Of a DNA stretch of 64,000 nt, positions 34,627-43,261 are shown in pieces (position 1 is the stretch's first letter; each line of letters starts with the position of its first letter). Made by a program: the position numbers and the translations under genes. The stretch is from Bacillus sp. Y1 (GTDB lineage: Bacteria > Bacillota > Bacilli > Bacillales > Cytobacillaceae). The notes under the pieces were generated by a model that worked only from the letters and a program-made list of their open reading frames with translations, was not told the DNA's origin and made no database searches. The stretch is from assembly GCF_003586445.1 (NCBI RefSeq), contig NZ_CP030028.1, forward strand, positions 1,998,501-2,062,500. Reading direction: 5' to 3'.

Positions 34627-36246
34627 ATGAAAGTTCAAAGTAAGTTCATTCGTATGACAAAGGTGTTGTCTCTAGCCTTTACTATTTTTCTGCAAATCTA
34701 CTGGTACAAGCTACGAAGAAGGCCTGAGTCAGAGTGGGAGAAGTTGTGGGGGAAGATCGGTGAGAGGTTTCGGAAAACGCTGTTCGAATTAGAAGGTCTA
34801 TTGATTAAAATTGGTCAAATATTAAGCATTCGTTCAGATCTACTTCCACGCGCGTTTATCAAACAAGTGGAAGACCTGACTGATCATGTGCCGCCGTCAA
34901 AATGGGAGGATATAGAGCACATTCTTGAAAAAGAATGGGGAGGCTCTATATACCAGCATATAGAATATATAGAAAAACAGGCGATCGCATCTGCCTCTAT
35001 CGGCGAAGTGTACCAAGCGTTATTAAAAAATGGAACGAAAGTGGCTGTAAAAGTTCAGCGTCCAAACATTCAATCTATCGTTCAAATAGATTTTCGAACA
35101 CTGCGAATCATCATTTGGTTTGCTGACCATTTTGTCCCCGTACCAAAAGGATTTATTAATTTTCAAATGTTATTTAAGGAATTAAAAGAAGTGATTGAAA
35201 GGGAACTAGACTTTGCAAAAGAGTTGGAGGCCCTGCAATCATTTAATAGTCGATTCAAGGATCGTGACACTGTTAAAATACCTAATGCATTTCCAGAGCT
35301 TTGTACGAACAAGGTACTTGTCATGGAATGGGTAGAAGGAATTAAGCTAACGGATGTCGAAGGATTAGAACAGGTAGAAATCAGTCGAAAAGAAATCGCT
35401 CAAGAACTTATTGAACTCTTCCTTCCACAATGGTTAGAACCAGGTTATTTTCATGCCGATCCCCATCCGGGAAATGTTATGGTTAGTCAAGAAGGAAGAA
35501 TTATTTTATTAGATTTTGGGATGGTAGGACAAATCAGTAAAAAAGATGCCTCCTATTTTCAATCACTCATTGAGGCATTCCTAGCCAAGAACTACAAAAA
35601 GGCAGTAGAGTGTTTGGCACAATTAGGATTCTTGCTTCCAGATGCAGATACTCGAACAATCGAAAGACTTTTATCTGAGCTCTTGTCCTTTCAAATGGGT
35701 GAGTTGAAAAATATGGACTTACTTGCTTTAAAATTAGAAATGAACGACATGATTCAAGCCCTTCCTATTCAGGTGCCAACAAGATTTGTGTTTTTAGGTC
35801 GGTCTGTTGGGACGATAGAGGGGATTCTACGAAACGTGGCTCCAGAAGAAGAACCACTCGATCTCGGGAAGCCTGTGTTCATGGAATGGCTCAGAAATCA
35901 AAGTAATAAATGGACCTTTATCTGGCAATGGCTACAATCACAACCAATCTTTAAAGTGCTTCACTCAGTCAATGAATTCCTTCAAGCACCGCAAAAGCTT
36001 GAGCAACTAAAGGAAACCGAACAAAGACGAGAGTTCCTATTTATCGCTCAAGAAAATCATAAAAAACAAATGTTTCAGCTTTTGTTAGTCGGATTAATGG
36101 GTGTAGGGTTTGGGTTGTATGTAATGAACCCTTTCATTTGGAAACTAGGCGTGGGATTATCAGCAGCTTCCTTTGTAGGCTATTTGGTGGCGAGCTATAA
36201 GCAGAAAAAATGGATGAAATACATGCCGGAGAGGAAGCGGGGATGA
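34627..36246 (+). CDS. ABC1/UbiB (AarF) family atypical kinase
   Basis: A 539-residue protein of the UbiB/ABC1 fold. KxGQ motif LIKIGQILSIRSDLLP, Ala/Ser-rich loop ASASIGEVYQA in place of a P-loop, VAVKVQRP lysine, HADPHPGNV catalytic loop and LLDFGMVG metal-binding loop are present. Two C-terminal hydrophobic helices anchor it. In proteobacteria UbiB supports ubiquinone synthesis; Bacillus makes menaquinone, so the role here is open. ATG at 34627 after GAGAGG; longer start at 34576 unsupported. Confidence 0.85.
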   Translation: MKVQSKFIRMTKVLSLAFTIFLQIYWYKLRRRPESEWEKLWGKIGERFRKTLFELEGLLIKIGQILSIRSDLLPRAFIKQVEDLTDHVPPSKWEDIEHILEKEWGGSIYQHIEYIEKQAIASASIGEVYQALLKNGTKVAVKVQRPNIQSIVQIDFRTLRIIIWFADHFVPVPKGFINFQMLFKELKEVIERELDFAKELEALQSFNSRFKDRDTVKIPNAFPELCTNKVLVMEWVEGIKLTDVEGLEQVEISRKEIAQELIELFLPQWLEPGYFHADPHPGNVMVSQEGRIILLDFGMVGQISKKDASYFQSLIEAFLAKNYKKAVECLAQLGFLLPDADTRTIERLLSELLSFQMGELKNMDLLALKLEMNDMIQALPIQVPTRFVFLGRSVGTIEGILRNVAPEEEPLDLGKPVFMEWLRNQSNKWTFIWQWLQSQPIFKVLHSVNEFLQAPQKLEQLKETEQRREFLFIAQENHKKQMFQLLLVGLMGVGFGLYVMNPFIWKLGVGLSAASFVGYLVASYKQKKWMKYMPERKRG

Positions 36247-36292
36247 GTATTTTCTCACTTAATATTATTAATTGAAAAGAGGCTTATTAACA

Positions 36293-36628
36293 ATGAAACA
36301 TATCCTTTTATGCTGTGGTGGGGGATTTTCCTCAAGTTTATTAGTAACAAAAATGCAGGAAGTAGCGAAGCAATACGGAGAGGATGCCTATCATATTTGG
36401 GCAATTGGTGTAGGAGAGGTTGAGCGACATTTAGAACATTTACGAAAAGCAGATGTGTTACTGGTTGCTCCACAGGTACGTTATTTACTTCCTGACTTTC
36501 AAAAATTAGCAAAAAAAGAGGGGTTTCAGCTTCCAATAGATATGGTTCAACCTATCCATTACGGAACTTGTAATGGTGAAGCCGTTTTAACCTTCGCAAA
36601 TGAATTAATTAATAAAAATTGCTCATAG
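36293..36628 (+). CDS. Orphan PTS lactose/cellobiose-type IIB protein
   Basis: A 111-residue IIB domain. LLCCGGGFSSSLLVTKM aligns with the phosphocysteine loop LICSAGMSTSLLV of cellobiose IIB, with Cys8 as the likely phosphorylation site. No IIA, IIC or glycosidase gene is adjacent. AAAAGAGG lies 10 bases before the ATG at 36293; a TTG at 36272 is an alternative. It may work with a distant permease or have a regulatory role. Confidence 0.75.
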   Translation: MKHILLCCGGGFSSSLLVTKMQEVAKQYGEDAYHIWAIGVGEVERHLEHLRKADVLLVAPQVRYLLPDFQKLAKKEGFQLPIDMVQPIHYGTCNGEAVLTFANELINKNCS

Positions 36629-36638
36629 GGGATTTGAG

Positions 36639-37004
36639 ATGAATTTGAAAGAGCATTTAAGACAGTTAGAGGAGAGTCATATCAATCTTGATATCCGAAG
36701 AAGTAAGGAAAAACTAGATGAAATATTAGCAGATGATTTTTTTGAAATTGGCAGTTCGGGTACCATGTTTACGAAAAAAGAATGTCTGGTGACGGGTGTC
36801 GTATTAACAGAAATGACGCTCCACAATTACGAAATTCATCCTTTAGCAAATGACGTCGTGTTATCCACCTATTTTATAAAAGATACAACAAGAAACCGAA
36901 ATACCCTTAGAAGTTCCATTTGGAAACTGATAGATGGCAGATGGCAGCTTTATTTTCACCAAGGGACGATTACAAATCAAGAACCTGATGAGCTGAAAAA
37001 ATAG
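36639..37004 (+). CDS. DUF4440 (NTF2-like) protein
   Basis: A 121-residue protein with the cone-shaped NTF2-like fold: LEESHINLDIRRSKEKLDEILADDFFEIGSSGTMFTKKE and SIWKLIDGRWQLYFHQGT are the DUF4440 hallmarks. Starts 10 bp after the IIB gene, GGGGATTTGAG upstream, so probably co-transcribed. Function unknown. Confidence 0.75.
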   Translation: MNLKEHLRQLEESHINLDIRRSKEKLDEILADDFFEIGSSGTMFTKKECLVTGVVLTEMTLHNYEIHPLANDVVLSTYFIKDTTRNRNTLRSSIWKLIDGRWQLYFHQGTITNQEPDELKK

Positions 37005-37026
37005 ATCACTCAAATCGAGTGATCTA
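36995..37026 (-). terminator. Terminator for the minus-strand gene at 37035
   Basis: Perfect 10-base stem TAGATCACTC / GAGTGATCTA; on the minus strand it is followed by TTTTTT. It overlaps the end of the DUF4440 gene. Confidence 0.75.
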
Positions 37027-37034
37027 CCTGCTGA

Positions 37035-37715
37035 TTACCGGTCATAGTTAAAGTCAGATAAGGAATCCATATGGCTCGCGATCATGGCGATAATCGTACT
37101 CGCTTCCTCTTTAGAGAAGATAAAATTGGTTTCGTCTCTAATTAACTCGTCGTCATCTGTCCAAATTCGGTTTACTCTGCGTAGAACACCGTCCCCTGTT
37201 TCTTGGACAATACCGAATTGGTAGGAAACTTCAATTTCATCTTCGTACATAAATGCCGTCACTTCAGGCGTTTCCCACTCGACATCAACTTGTTCTAGTA
37301 TATCATCGCTTTCATCTTCATTGTCCATGAGAACATAATCAACTTCAACATCGTCATCATCGTCGTCGTCCACTTCGTAGTAATCATCATCATCGAAATC
37401 ATCATCATTCATAAAGTCATGCAAACTTTCATGAACCGCATCTATTATGTCCTCAATATCAGCAAGGATTGTTTTTGAAGTTTGCCCAAGATCTACATCA
37501 ATGGAATCAATATAGAACTCTTCGTTATGTGGATCGAAATAAAGGGTACAAAAATACTCGCGATCAGCGTCCTCTGTTTCTACGTAAAACTCCATTCGTG
37601 GATGTTTTGCACCACGATCAACAGACATATGCCCCACTTGATCATACTTATCACAGATAGACTCTAGATGATCTTGTAATTCACCACTAACTCGGTCAAA
37701 CCACTCTAAAGACAT
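37035..37715 (-). CDS. Acidic protein with Asp-rich centre, unknown function
   Basis: A 226-residue soluble protein. Residues about 1-95 and 160-226 look folded; between them lies an Asp-dense segment of about 25 residues (DDDFDDDDYYEVDDDDDDDVEV). ATG at 37715 follows GGGAGGG at good spacing; upstream in-frame residues to 37793 are unsupported. No family recognised. The Asp-rich stretch could bind cations or act as a flexible linker; this is speculation. Confidence 0.65.
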   Translation of the reverse strand: MSLEWFDRVSGELQDHLESICDKYDQVGHMSVDRGAKHPRMEFYVETEDADREYFCTLYFDPHNEEFYIDSIDVDLGQTSKTILADIEDIIDAVHESLHDFMNDDDFDDDDYYEVDDDDDDDVEVDYVLMDNEDESDDILEQVDVEWETPEVTAFMYEDEIEVSYQFGIVQETGDGVLRRVNRIWTDDDELIRDETNFIFSKEEASTIIAMIASHMDSLSDFNYDR

Positions 37716-37793
37716 AGAAAATCCCTCCCTTTCAAGGTTATCGTTCATATTATTTCCTACTTTTTCATTAAGGTACGTACCATAAAATACCAA

Positions 37794-37985
37794 TTAAATA
37801 TGGTGGCTCTCACAATAGATATCGACGATCTTTTCTATTTCATCGTGGTTCGGAAATTTCCCATGAAAATTAAAGGTAATTTCTTCTTTATAATCACCAT
37901 GATGATACACTTGAATCGATCCCTTTTGTTGAATCACACTAAATTCGGTCTCAAACGTCCAGCCATTTCTTTGAATTGCTCCCAA
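37794..37985 (-). CDS. Small DUF5370/YbxH-like protein, 63 aa
   Basis: A 63-residue soluble protein (GAIQRNGWTFETEFSVIQQKGS..., ending DIYCESHHI) resembling small conserved Bacillus proteins of the DUF5370/YbxH type as I remember them. Start is TTG with GGAGGG 7 bases upstream. Same strand as the acidic protein, 78 bp upstream of its start, so possibly one operon. Confidence 0.55.
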   Translation of the reverse strand: MGAIQRNGWTFETEFSVIQQKGSIQVYHHGDYKEEITFNFHGKFPNHDEIEKIVDIYCESHHI

Positions 37986-38092
37986 ACTTTATTCCCTCCT
38001 ATGCCCTTTTAACAATAGTATTTACCTAACGAAATATTTTCCTACATAGTTCTGATTCTTTAAAGCATCCTATCATTAGGAGGTGTGTGAAC

Positions 38093-38299
38093 GTGGAACC
38101 AAGAAAACCTGGAAGCGATAAACTACCTGATTTTGAACAATTGGATGATCGTGTAATCGCCAAACATACAGAAGCGCCCATGTTAGTCATTAAAACAAAT
38201 TTAGATCCAGAGGATTCTACAGTAGATAATCCTTATTATAAAAATAAAGACCAAACAGATACGAAGGAATTTAGAGACTACTTTGAAGAGAAAAAGTAA
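38093..38299 (+). CDS. Small hydrophilic protein, 68 aa
   Basis: A 68-residue charged protein without membrane segments. AGGAGGTG at 38078-38085 is ideally spaced for the GTG at 38093; the GTG at 38087 is too close. Followed by a terminator, so a single-gene unit. Family and function not recognised. Confidence 0.65.
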   Translation: MEPRKPGSDKLPDFEQLDDRVIAKHTEAPMLVIKTNLDPEDSTVDNPYYKNKDQTDTKEFRDYFEEKK

Positions 38300-38308
38300 T
38301 GTACACAA

Positions 38309-38341
38309 ACACTTCTTCCGAATAGGGAGAAGTGTTTTTTC
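38309..38341 (+). terminator. Rho-independent terminator
   Basis: ACACTTCT(T)CC / GGGAGAAGTGT stem followed by TTTTTT. Confidence 0.8.
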
Positions 38342-38411
38342 TATAAAGAAGGACAATTATATGCCGGTCAAGAATGTATTATATGAATTTCCATAAAAAG
38401 GAGCTGGAATT

Positions 38412-38729
38412 GTGAGTCAGTATGGTTTGTTTGGTAAGTTTACCGTCAAAGAAGGGGAACGTGACTCAATGGTAAGGATTTTGCTAGAAGCAGCTCAGTC
38501 AATGAATGAGTTAGACGAATGTGAGGTGTACTTAGTCAGTACATCTGATACAGATCCAAATTCAGTTTTTGTTTACGAAGAGTGGAAAAATGAAGATGCT
38601 CACCAAGCTTCTCTTGGGTTGGAATCAACACAAACCTTAATCAAACAAGCGAAGCCAATTATTACGGGCATGGAAAGAATAAGTACATTAAAGCCAATGG
38701 GTGGAAAATCGCCTCAAATGAAATCGTAA
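38412..38729 (+). CDS. ABM-domain monooxygenase-like protein
   Basis: A 105-residue antibiotic-biosynthesis-monooxygenase (dimeric alpha/beta barrel) protein: GLFGKFTVKEGERDSMVRILLEAA, then VFVYEEWKNEDAHQASL. Start GTG after AAGGAG. Relatives include quinol monooxygenases and heme-degrading enzymes; the reaction here is unknown. Confidence 0.75.
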   Translation: MSQYGLFGKFTVKEGERDSMVRILLEAAQSMNELDECEVYLVSTSDTDPNSVFVYEEWKNEDAHQASLGLESTQTLIKQAKPIITGMERISTLKPMGGKSPQMKS

Positions 38730-38773
38730 TGAAAAAAAATTAATGTCTCATTCACAAGCTGCATATTTAATCA

Positions 38774-38806
38774 AAAGATCTTCTATTTAGAAAGGTCTTT
38801 TTTTAA
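38774..38806 (+). terminator. Rho-independent terminator
   Basis: AAAAGATC / GGTCTTTT stem (with G-U), followed by a T-run. Confidence 0.6.
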
Positions 38807-38943
38807 GTAAATAACCATATATGTGAAAAATATGTAACATTAACAAAAAATTCCCGTCTACCTTAATAGTGGAAACAGATACAGCAAACAACATAGCATT
38901 GGATAAACCACCCATTTATTGTTAGGAAAGGGTGCAAGGCGGA

Positions 38944-39690
38944 ATGTTAAAAACTAGATTATTATTACTTATTGGGATCGGACTCTTTATAGTGTTGCTA
39001 TTTCTAACACCAAGTTTCTTACCTACAAAAGCTGTCCCGGTATTGGATCTTTCTGCAAAGGCAGAGGAAAAGGTAACAAAAGAAGTAAAAGAAAAAAAGA
39101 AAATTACAAGTGTTGAATGGAAAGGATATATATATCGAGATCTTGAAACACATTATTATCTTTTTTCTACTACTAAAAAAGGCACGATTAATGTAACTTG
39201 GGGACCGAATACAGATGGTTCGGATTTTATCATTACTGATCAAAATTGGGGAGCCATGTATGGTAATGGAGATGTATTACCAGCAGGTGACTATATGTTT
39301 GTTGTCACTTCCAATCCTTCCGAATCACCGGAAGACCCGGCACTTCTTGCTTACGAATTTACACTTAAAGGCATTTCGTTCAAAGAAGAACCAAATACTA
39401 TTCTTCCTAAATTAACAATCGAGAGTCCTGTTGATTTGGTAACTCATCTACCTGAAGGGGATCATACTATCACCTTTAAAGGTAGGTCAGATGCTGATTT
39501 CTTACTATTTGGTGCTTCTCGATTTGGGGATGAAGTGACGGAGACCTTAACAAGTTCATTTGAAAAGACCCTTGTATTCAATGAGAAAAGTCCAGCCTAT
39601 AATTTTTACAGAATATCTGCTACCAATGATTATGGGAATGCTGTTAATCGTTATTTTGAAGTATTGTATGAGGGTGGTATAAGAGAATAA
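38944..39690 (+). CDS. Membrane-anchored extracellular protein, unknown
   Basis: A 248-residue protein with one N-terminal hydrophobic helix (about 5-25), a Lys/Glu-rich linker and an all-beta extracellular region: about 55-150 (SVEWKGYIYRDLETHYYLFSTTKKGTINVTW) and a second beta domain at about 155-245. No lipobox. Start uncertain: ATG 38944 or GTG 38932, both near AGGAAAGGG. I do not recognise the family. Confidence 0.6.
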   Translation: MLKTRLLLLIGIGLFIVLLFLTPSFLPTKAVPVLDLSAKAEEKVTKEVKEKKKITSVEWKGYIYRDLETHYYLFSTTKKGTINVTWGPNTDGSDFIITDQNWGAMYGNGDVLPAGDYMFVVTSNPSESPEDPALLAYEFTLKGISFKEEPNTILPKLTIESPVDLVTHLPEGDHTITFKGRSDADFLLFGASRFGDEVTETLTSSFEKTLVFNEKSPAYNFYRISATNDYGNAVNRYFEVLYEGGIRE

Positions 39691-39697
39691 AAACATG

Positions 39698-39733
39698 AGC
39701 TGATGGGCTATTTAAGTAGCCATCAGCTTTTTC
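39698..39733 (+). terminator. Rho-independent terminator
   Basis: AGCTGATGGGCTA / TAGCCATCAGCT stem followed by TTTTT. Confidence 0.85.
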
Positions 39734-39789
39734 TATATCGATATAAGTAATGTTATAATTACTAAATGGATAGAAAGGGAATATTTCAC

Positions 39790-40116
39790 ATGCAACCATT
39801 TACACAGCAAGTAGTAATGATTATTAAAAATATCCCCGAAGGAAAAGTAATGACGTATGGACAAATTGCCAGACTTGCCGGTAGTCCAAGAGCTTCTCGC
39901 CAAGTTGTTCGCATCCTTCACTCGATGAGTAAAAAGCATCGTTTACCTTGGCATCGTGTCATAAACGCTAAAGGGCAAATCTCTATTCAGGATGATTCTT
40001 CTTATCATGATCAAGTCTTATCCTTACAAAGCGAGGGAGTGAAAGTAAGCGAAACGGGGATGGTTTGTTTAGATAAATATCAGTGGTACCCAGAAGGGAT
40101 AGAGATTAGCAACTAG
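39790..40116 (+). CDS. Alkyltransferase-like (ATL) DNA-binding protein
   Basis: A 108-residue protein with the DNA-binding domain of O6-methylguanine-DNA methyltransferase (IPEGKVMTYGQIARLAGSPRASRQVVRIL). The active-site PCHRV reads PWHRV: the methyl-accepting Cys is Trp, which defines ATL proteins. ATLs bind O6-alkylguanine and hand the lesion to nucleotide excision repair. ATG at 39790 after AGAAAGGGA; a start at 39766 precedes that site. Terminator overlaps the stop. Confidence 0.85.
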   Translation: MQPFTQQVVMIIKNIPEGKVMTYGQIARLAGSPRASRQVVRILHSMSKKHRLPWHRVINAKGQISIQDDSSYHDQVLSLQSEGVKVSETGMVCLDKYQWYPEGIEISN

Positions 40117-40140
40117 TTGTTGCTAATTCTCTCTTTTTTT
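40101..40140 (+). terminator. Rho-independent terminator
   Basis: AGAGATTAGCAAC / GTTGCTAATTCTCT stem with a 5-base loop, followed by CTTTTTTT. Confidence 0.85.
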
Positions 40141-40141
40141 G

Positions 40142-40169
40142 ATAATATCGTTTCATAGCTAACGATTAT
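40142..40169 (+). promoter_or_regulatory. Candidate MarR operator
   Basis: Imperfect dyad ATAAT(AT)CGTT ... AACGATTAT just upstream of the marR start. Position and symmetry suggest autoregulation; no direct evidence. Confidence 0.3.
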
Positions 40170-40181
40170 GAAAATTAAGAG

Positions 40182-40703
40182 GTGAGAAATATTCACTCAT
40201 TTAACGAAAAAGGTAGTTTACTTCCTGAAGAGATTGATACTATTAATCTTCTTACAAAATTGCCAATTCATTCACTAAACTTAGAAGCAATTGCAGTAGT
40301 GACTAATATATATCGTATTGCACAGGGCTTAAGAAATAAGATGGAACGAGAGGTCTTATCTGAATATGGATTATCGTGGACATCGTTTTCGATTCTTTAT
40401 GATTTGTGGATTTGGGAATCTGTAGAGACAAAAAAACTAGCTGAGTCTGCTGGAGTATCAAAGGCAACGATTAGCAATATTACGAATACGCTAGAACGAA
40501 AAGAGCTCTGCTATCGTAAAGTCGATAAAAGAGACCGTAGAATTACGTATGTTGTTTTAACCGAAAAGGGGAAAAAAGTGATGGAAGAGCTTTATCCACG
40601 ATTTCATGTGGGAGAAGTAGATATAGTCTCAAGTTTGTCTGAAGCTGAGCAACGAAGTATTTCTTCACTATTGAGAAGAGTTATAAAGGAAAATAAATTT
40701 TAA
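40182..40703 (+). CDS. MarR-family regulator (YwaE-like), upstream of tyrS
   Basis: A protein of about 170 residues with a MarR winged helix: WTSFSILYDLWIWESVETKKLAESAGVSKATISNITNTLERKELCYRKVDKRDRRITYVVLTEKG. Its place just before a T-box and a TyrZ-type synthetase matches the B. subtilis ywaE-tyrZ pairing, where the MarR protein represses tyrZ. The only canonical start, GTG at 40182, lies within the GAGGTGAG ribosome binding site; an ATT at 40191 has ideal spacing (see findings). Confidence 0.82.
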   Translation: MRNIHSFNEKGSLLPEEIDTINLLTKLPIHSLNLEAIAVVTNIYRIAQGLRNKMEREVLSEYGLSWTSFSILYDLWIWESVETKKLAESAGVSKATISNITNTLERKELCYRKVDKRDRRITYVVLTEKGKKVMEELYPRFHVGEVDIVSSLSEAEQRSISSLLRRVIKENKF

Positions 40704-40714
40704 TATAGTAAAAG

Positions 40715-40937
40715 TGATGACGGGAAACCGAGTAGTAGTTATCTCCCTGTAACAGAGAGTCGGTGGTTGGTGTGAATCGACACAAAGATAACATGAAATA
40801 CATTCCCTGAGCTGTCTTTGCCGAGCAAAGAACGGACGCGAACCGTTAATCGTTAAGTGGAAGAACAAGTTTCTTCAATAAGGGTGGTACCGCGTGCAAG
40901 AACCACGTCCCTTTTTTAGGGATGTGGTTTTTTATTT
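40715..40937 (+). promoter_or_regulatory. T-box riboswitch (tRNA-Tyr) upstream of tyrS
   Basis: The T-box core AGGGTGGTACCGCG is at 40881-40894; its UGGU would pair with an ACCA 3' end, matching discriminator A of tRNA-Tyr. Stem I landmarks (AGAG, GGTTGGTGTGAA) are at about 40756-40776. The presumed specifier is the Tyr codon TAC at 40799-40801. A terminator, AACCACGTCCC / GGGATGTGGTT with a T-run, is at 40901-40937. Uncharged tRNA-Tyr should prevent termination. Confidence 0.92.
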
Positions 40938-40957
40938 TAATAAAGGAGGAAATAGAG

Positions 40958-42208
40958 ATGAAAAAGATATTACAAGAACTAACGTTGGAACAAATAGCAG
41001 AAGTGAAAAGGCAGATGTCGATATATACTCAAGGAGTACAAGAAATCATCCCCACAGAAGAGCTTGAAGCGAAAATAGCCAAATCAGTAAAAGAAAATAA
41101 GCCTTTAAAAATTAAGCTTGGATTAGATCCATCGGCACCTGATGTTCATCTTGGACATACAGTCGTTTTGAATAAGATGAGGCAGTTTCAGAAGAATGGT
41201 CATATCATTCAAGTGATTATTGGTGATTTTACTGGGAAAATTGGTGACCCTACTGGAAAATCAGTAGCAAGAAAACAATTATCAGATGAAGAAGTGAAGC
41301 ATAATGCCAAAACATACTTCGAACAGTTTGCCAAAATAATAGATATGTCAAAGGTGGAACTTCATTACAATTCAAAGTGGTTATCCAAGCTAAACTTCGA
41401 GGATGTTATCCAATTGGCGGGGAAAATTACGGTTGCTAGGCTGCTAGAAAGAGACGACTTTGAAGAACGAATTGCCTTTGGAAAGCCCATCTCCTTGCAT
41501 GAGTTTTTCTACCCATTGATGCAAGGGTACGATTCAGTAGTGTTAGAATGTGATATTGAACTAGGTGGAACAGATCAACATTTTAATATATTAATGGGCA
41601 GACATTTTCAAGAGAAGTTTGGAAAAGAAAAGCAAGTGTCCATGTTAATGCCTTTATTAGAAGGGCTTGATGGTGTGGAGAAAATGTCTAAATCTAAGAA
41701 AAATTACATTGGTATTGATGAGAGTCCAAAAGAAATGTATGGAAAAGCGATGTCGATTCCAGATAAGTTAATGATTAAATACTTTGAATTGGTTACTGAT
41801 ATACCGCCTGAACAAGTACAGGTCATGAAAGAGGAAATAAATAATGGGGATTTACATCCTAGAGATGCAAAAATGTTACTAGCCAAAACAATTGTACGGA
41901 TGTACCATGGAATAGAACAAGCCGAATTAGCAGAACAGAATTTTATTTCAGTTTTTCAACAAGGCTCAATTCCAAATGATATCCCAACCGTTAAATGGGA
42001 AGGGGAAACAAAGATGTCCTTGATTGAGCTTTTGTTAGCACTAAAAATGTTAGATTCGAAAAGTGAAATAAGACGAATGATAGAGAACAAGGGTGTTAGA
42101 GTAAATGGAGAAAAGGTAGAAGATATCCATTTTCATTTAACCATTTTTGACGGTTTAATTATTCAAGTCGGTAAAAGGAAATTCGTCCAAATACAATTAA
42201 ACAAGTAA
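40958..42208 (+). CDS. tyrS: Tyrosyl-tRNA synthetase (TyrZ type)
   Basis: A 416-residue class I synthetase. HLGHT (HIGH equivalent) in [20 protein letters not shown] at [10 protein letters not shown], tyrosine-binding [20 protein letters not shown], and a C-terminal S4 RNA-binding domain ([19 protein letters not shown]). The sequence is of the TyrZ rather than the TyrS branch, judged by HLGHT and MarR/T-box context. AAAGGAGG precedes the ATG. Probably transcribed from both T-box-controlled and possibly upstream promoters. Confidence 0.93.
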   Translation: MKKILQELTLEQIAEVKRQMSIYTQGVQEIIPTEELEAKIAKSVKENKPLKIKLGLDPSAPDVHLGHTVVLNKMRQFQKNGHIIQVIIGDFTGKIGDPTGKSVARKQLSDEEVKHNAKTYFEQFAKIIDMSKVELHYNSKWLSKLNFEDVIQLAGKITVARLLERDDFEERIAFGKPISLHEFFYPLMQGYDSVVLECDIELGGTDQHFNILMGRHFQEKFGKEKQVSMLMPLLEGLDGVEKMSKSKKNYIGIDESPKEMYGKAMSIPDKLMIKYFELVTDIPPEQVQVMKEEINNGDLHPRDAKMLLAKTIVRMYHGIEQAELAEQNFISVFQQGSIPNDIPTVKWEGETKMSLIELLLALKMLDSKSEIRRMIENKGVRVNGEKVEDIHFHLTIFDGLIIQVGKRKFVQIQLNK

Positions 42209-42219
42209 AGGTGATCATA

Positions 42220-43056
42220 TTGAAAAAAGTAATTTTTATGGATATCGATGGAACACTTGTAAATGAACACGGAGTAGTACCTGAATCAGCGAAAATGGCC
42301 ATTCAACAGGCGAGAAAAAATGGACATCAAGTATTTATTTGTACCGGTCGTTCAAAGGCAGAGTTATTTCATGATATCATGGAAATCGGGTTTGATGGGA
42401 TTATTGGTGCTGCTGGGGGTTACATTGAAGTAGACGAAAAGGTCTTAATTCATGAGCGAGTTTCTACGGAAGATGTCATACATTTAGTTGAGTTTTTCAA
42501 TAAGCATCAAATAGATTTTTATCTTGAGTCAAATGGAGGCTTATTTGCGAGTAAGAATTGTAAGAAGCATATACAAGGGATTATTAATAACTTTTTAGCA
42601 GAAAATCCACATGCCAAAGAAGAGGTAACAAAGGGAATACAGCCTTTTCATGATTGCTTAATTGATGATGAGGATTTAATTCGTGAGGATATAAATAAAA
42701 TTTCTTTTTTAGGGTCTAACGTTCCCATTGAAAAAATCAAGCAGGAATTCTCATCAAAATTTAATGTGATACCAAGTAGGGTTCCTCTGTTTGGAGAAAA
42801 TAGTGGAGAATTATCTGTACCTGGAATTCATAAGGCGGTGGCGATTGAGAAATTGCTTGAGCATTTACAAGTTGATCGGGAGCACACATACGCGTATGGG
42901 GATGGTATGAACGATTTAGAGATGTTGCAATTTGTAAAATTTGGCATTGCGATGGGCAATGCGAAAGAAGCACTGAAAGAAGCAGCCGATGATATTACAG
43001 ATACGCATGATAACGATGGGATTTATAATAGTTTTAAAAAATATCTATTAATATAA
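42220..43056 (+). CDS. Cof-type HAD hydrolase
   Basis: A 278-residue HAD phosphatase of the Cof/IIB type: motif I FMDIDGTLV, motif II ICTGR, motif III Lys in INKIS, motif IV YGDGMNDLEML. Start is TTG at 42220 with AAAGGTGAT upstream; GTG 42211 lies in that site. Follows tyrS by 11 bp, so it may be read through from the T-box operon. Typical substrates are sugar phosphates or FMN. Confidence 0.83.
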   Translation: MKKVIFMDIDGTLVNEHGVVPESAKMAIQQARKNGHQVFICTGRSKAELFHDIMEIGFDGIIGAAGGYIEVDEKVLIHERVSTEDVIHLVEFFNKHQIDFYLESNGGLFASKNCKKHIQGIINNFLAENPHAKEEVTKGIQPFHDCLIDDEDLIREDINKISFLGSNVPIEKIKQEFSSKFNVIPSRVPLFGENSGELSVPGIHKAVAIEKLLEHLQVDREHTYAYGDGMNDLEMLQFVKFGIAMGNAKEALKEAADDITDTHDNDGIYNSFKKYLLI

Positions 43057-43065
43057 AACATTGTC

Positions 43066-43088
43066 AGCTACCGTACCGGTAGCTTTAT
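43066..43088 (+). terminator. Rho-independent terminator
   Basis: AGCTACCG / CGGTAGCT perfect stem, then TTATT; short T-run. Confidence 0.6.
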
Positions 43089-43114
43089 TCATGCGGATTC
43101 AAGAAAAAAGTATG

Positions 43115-43149
43115 TAACGGAAGTAGTGGAAGCTACTTCCGTTTTTTTG
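43115..43149 (+). terminator. Second rho-independent terminator
   Basis: AACGGAAGTAG / CTACTTCCGTT stem followed by TTTTTG; stronger than the one 30 bp upstream. Confidence 0.8.
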
Positions 43150-43261
43150 TGATTGATTGGGTTGATATAGTAGATAGACCTTTGGTACAGTAATTATGTA
43201 ATGAATATTCAGAATACTCCGTTGTTGCAAGAAATAAGATAGTGTAAAAAAGAATATATGT

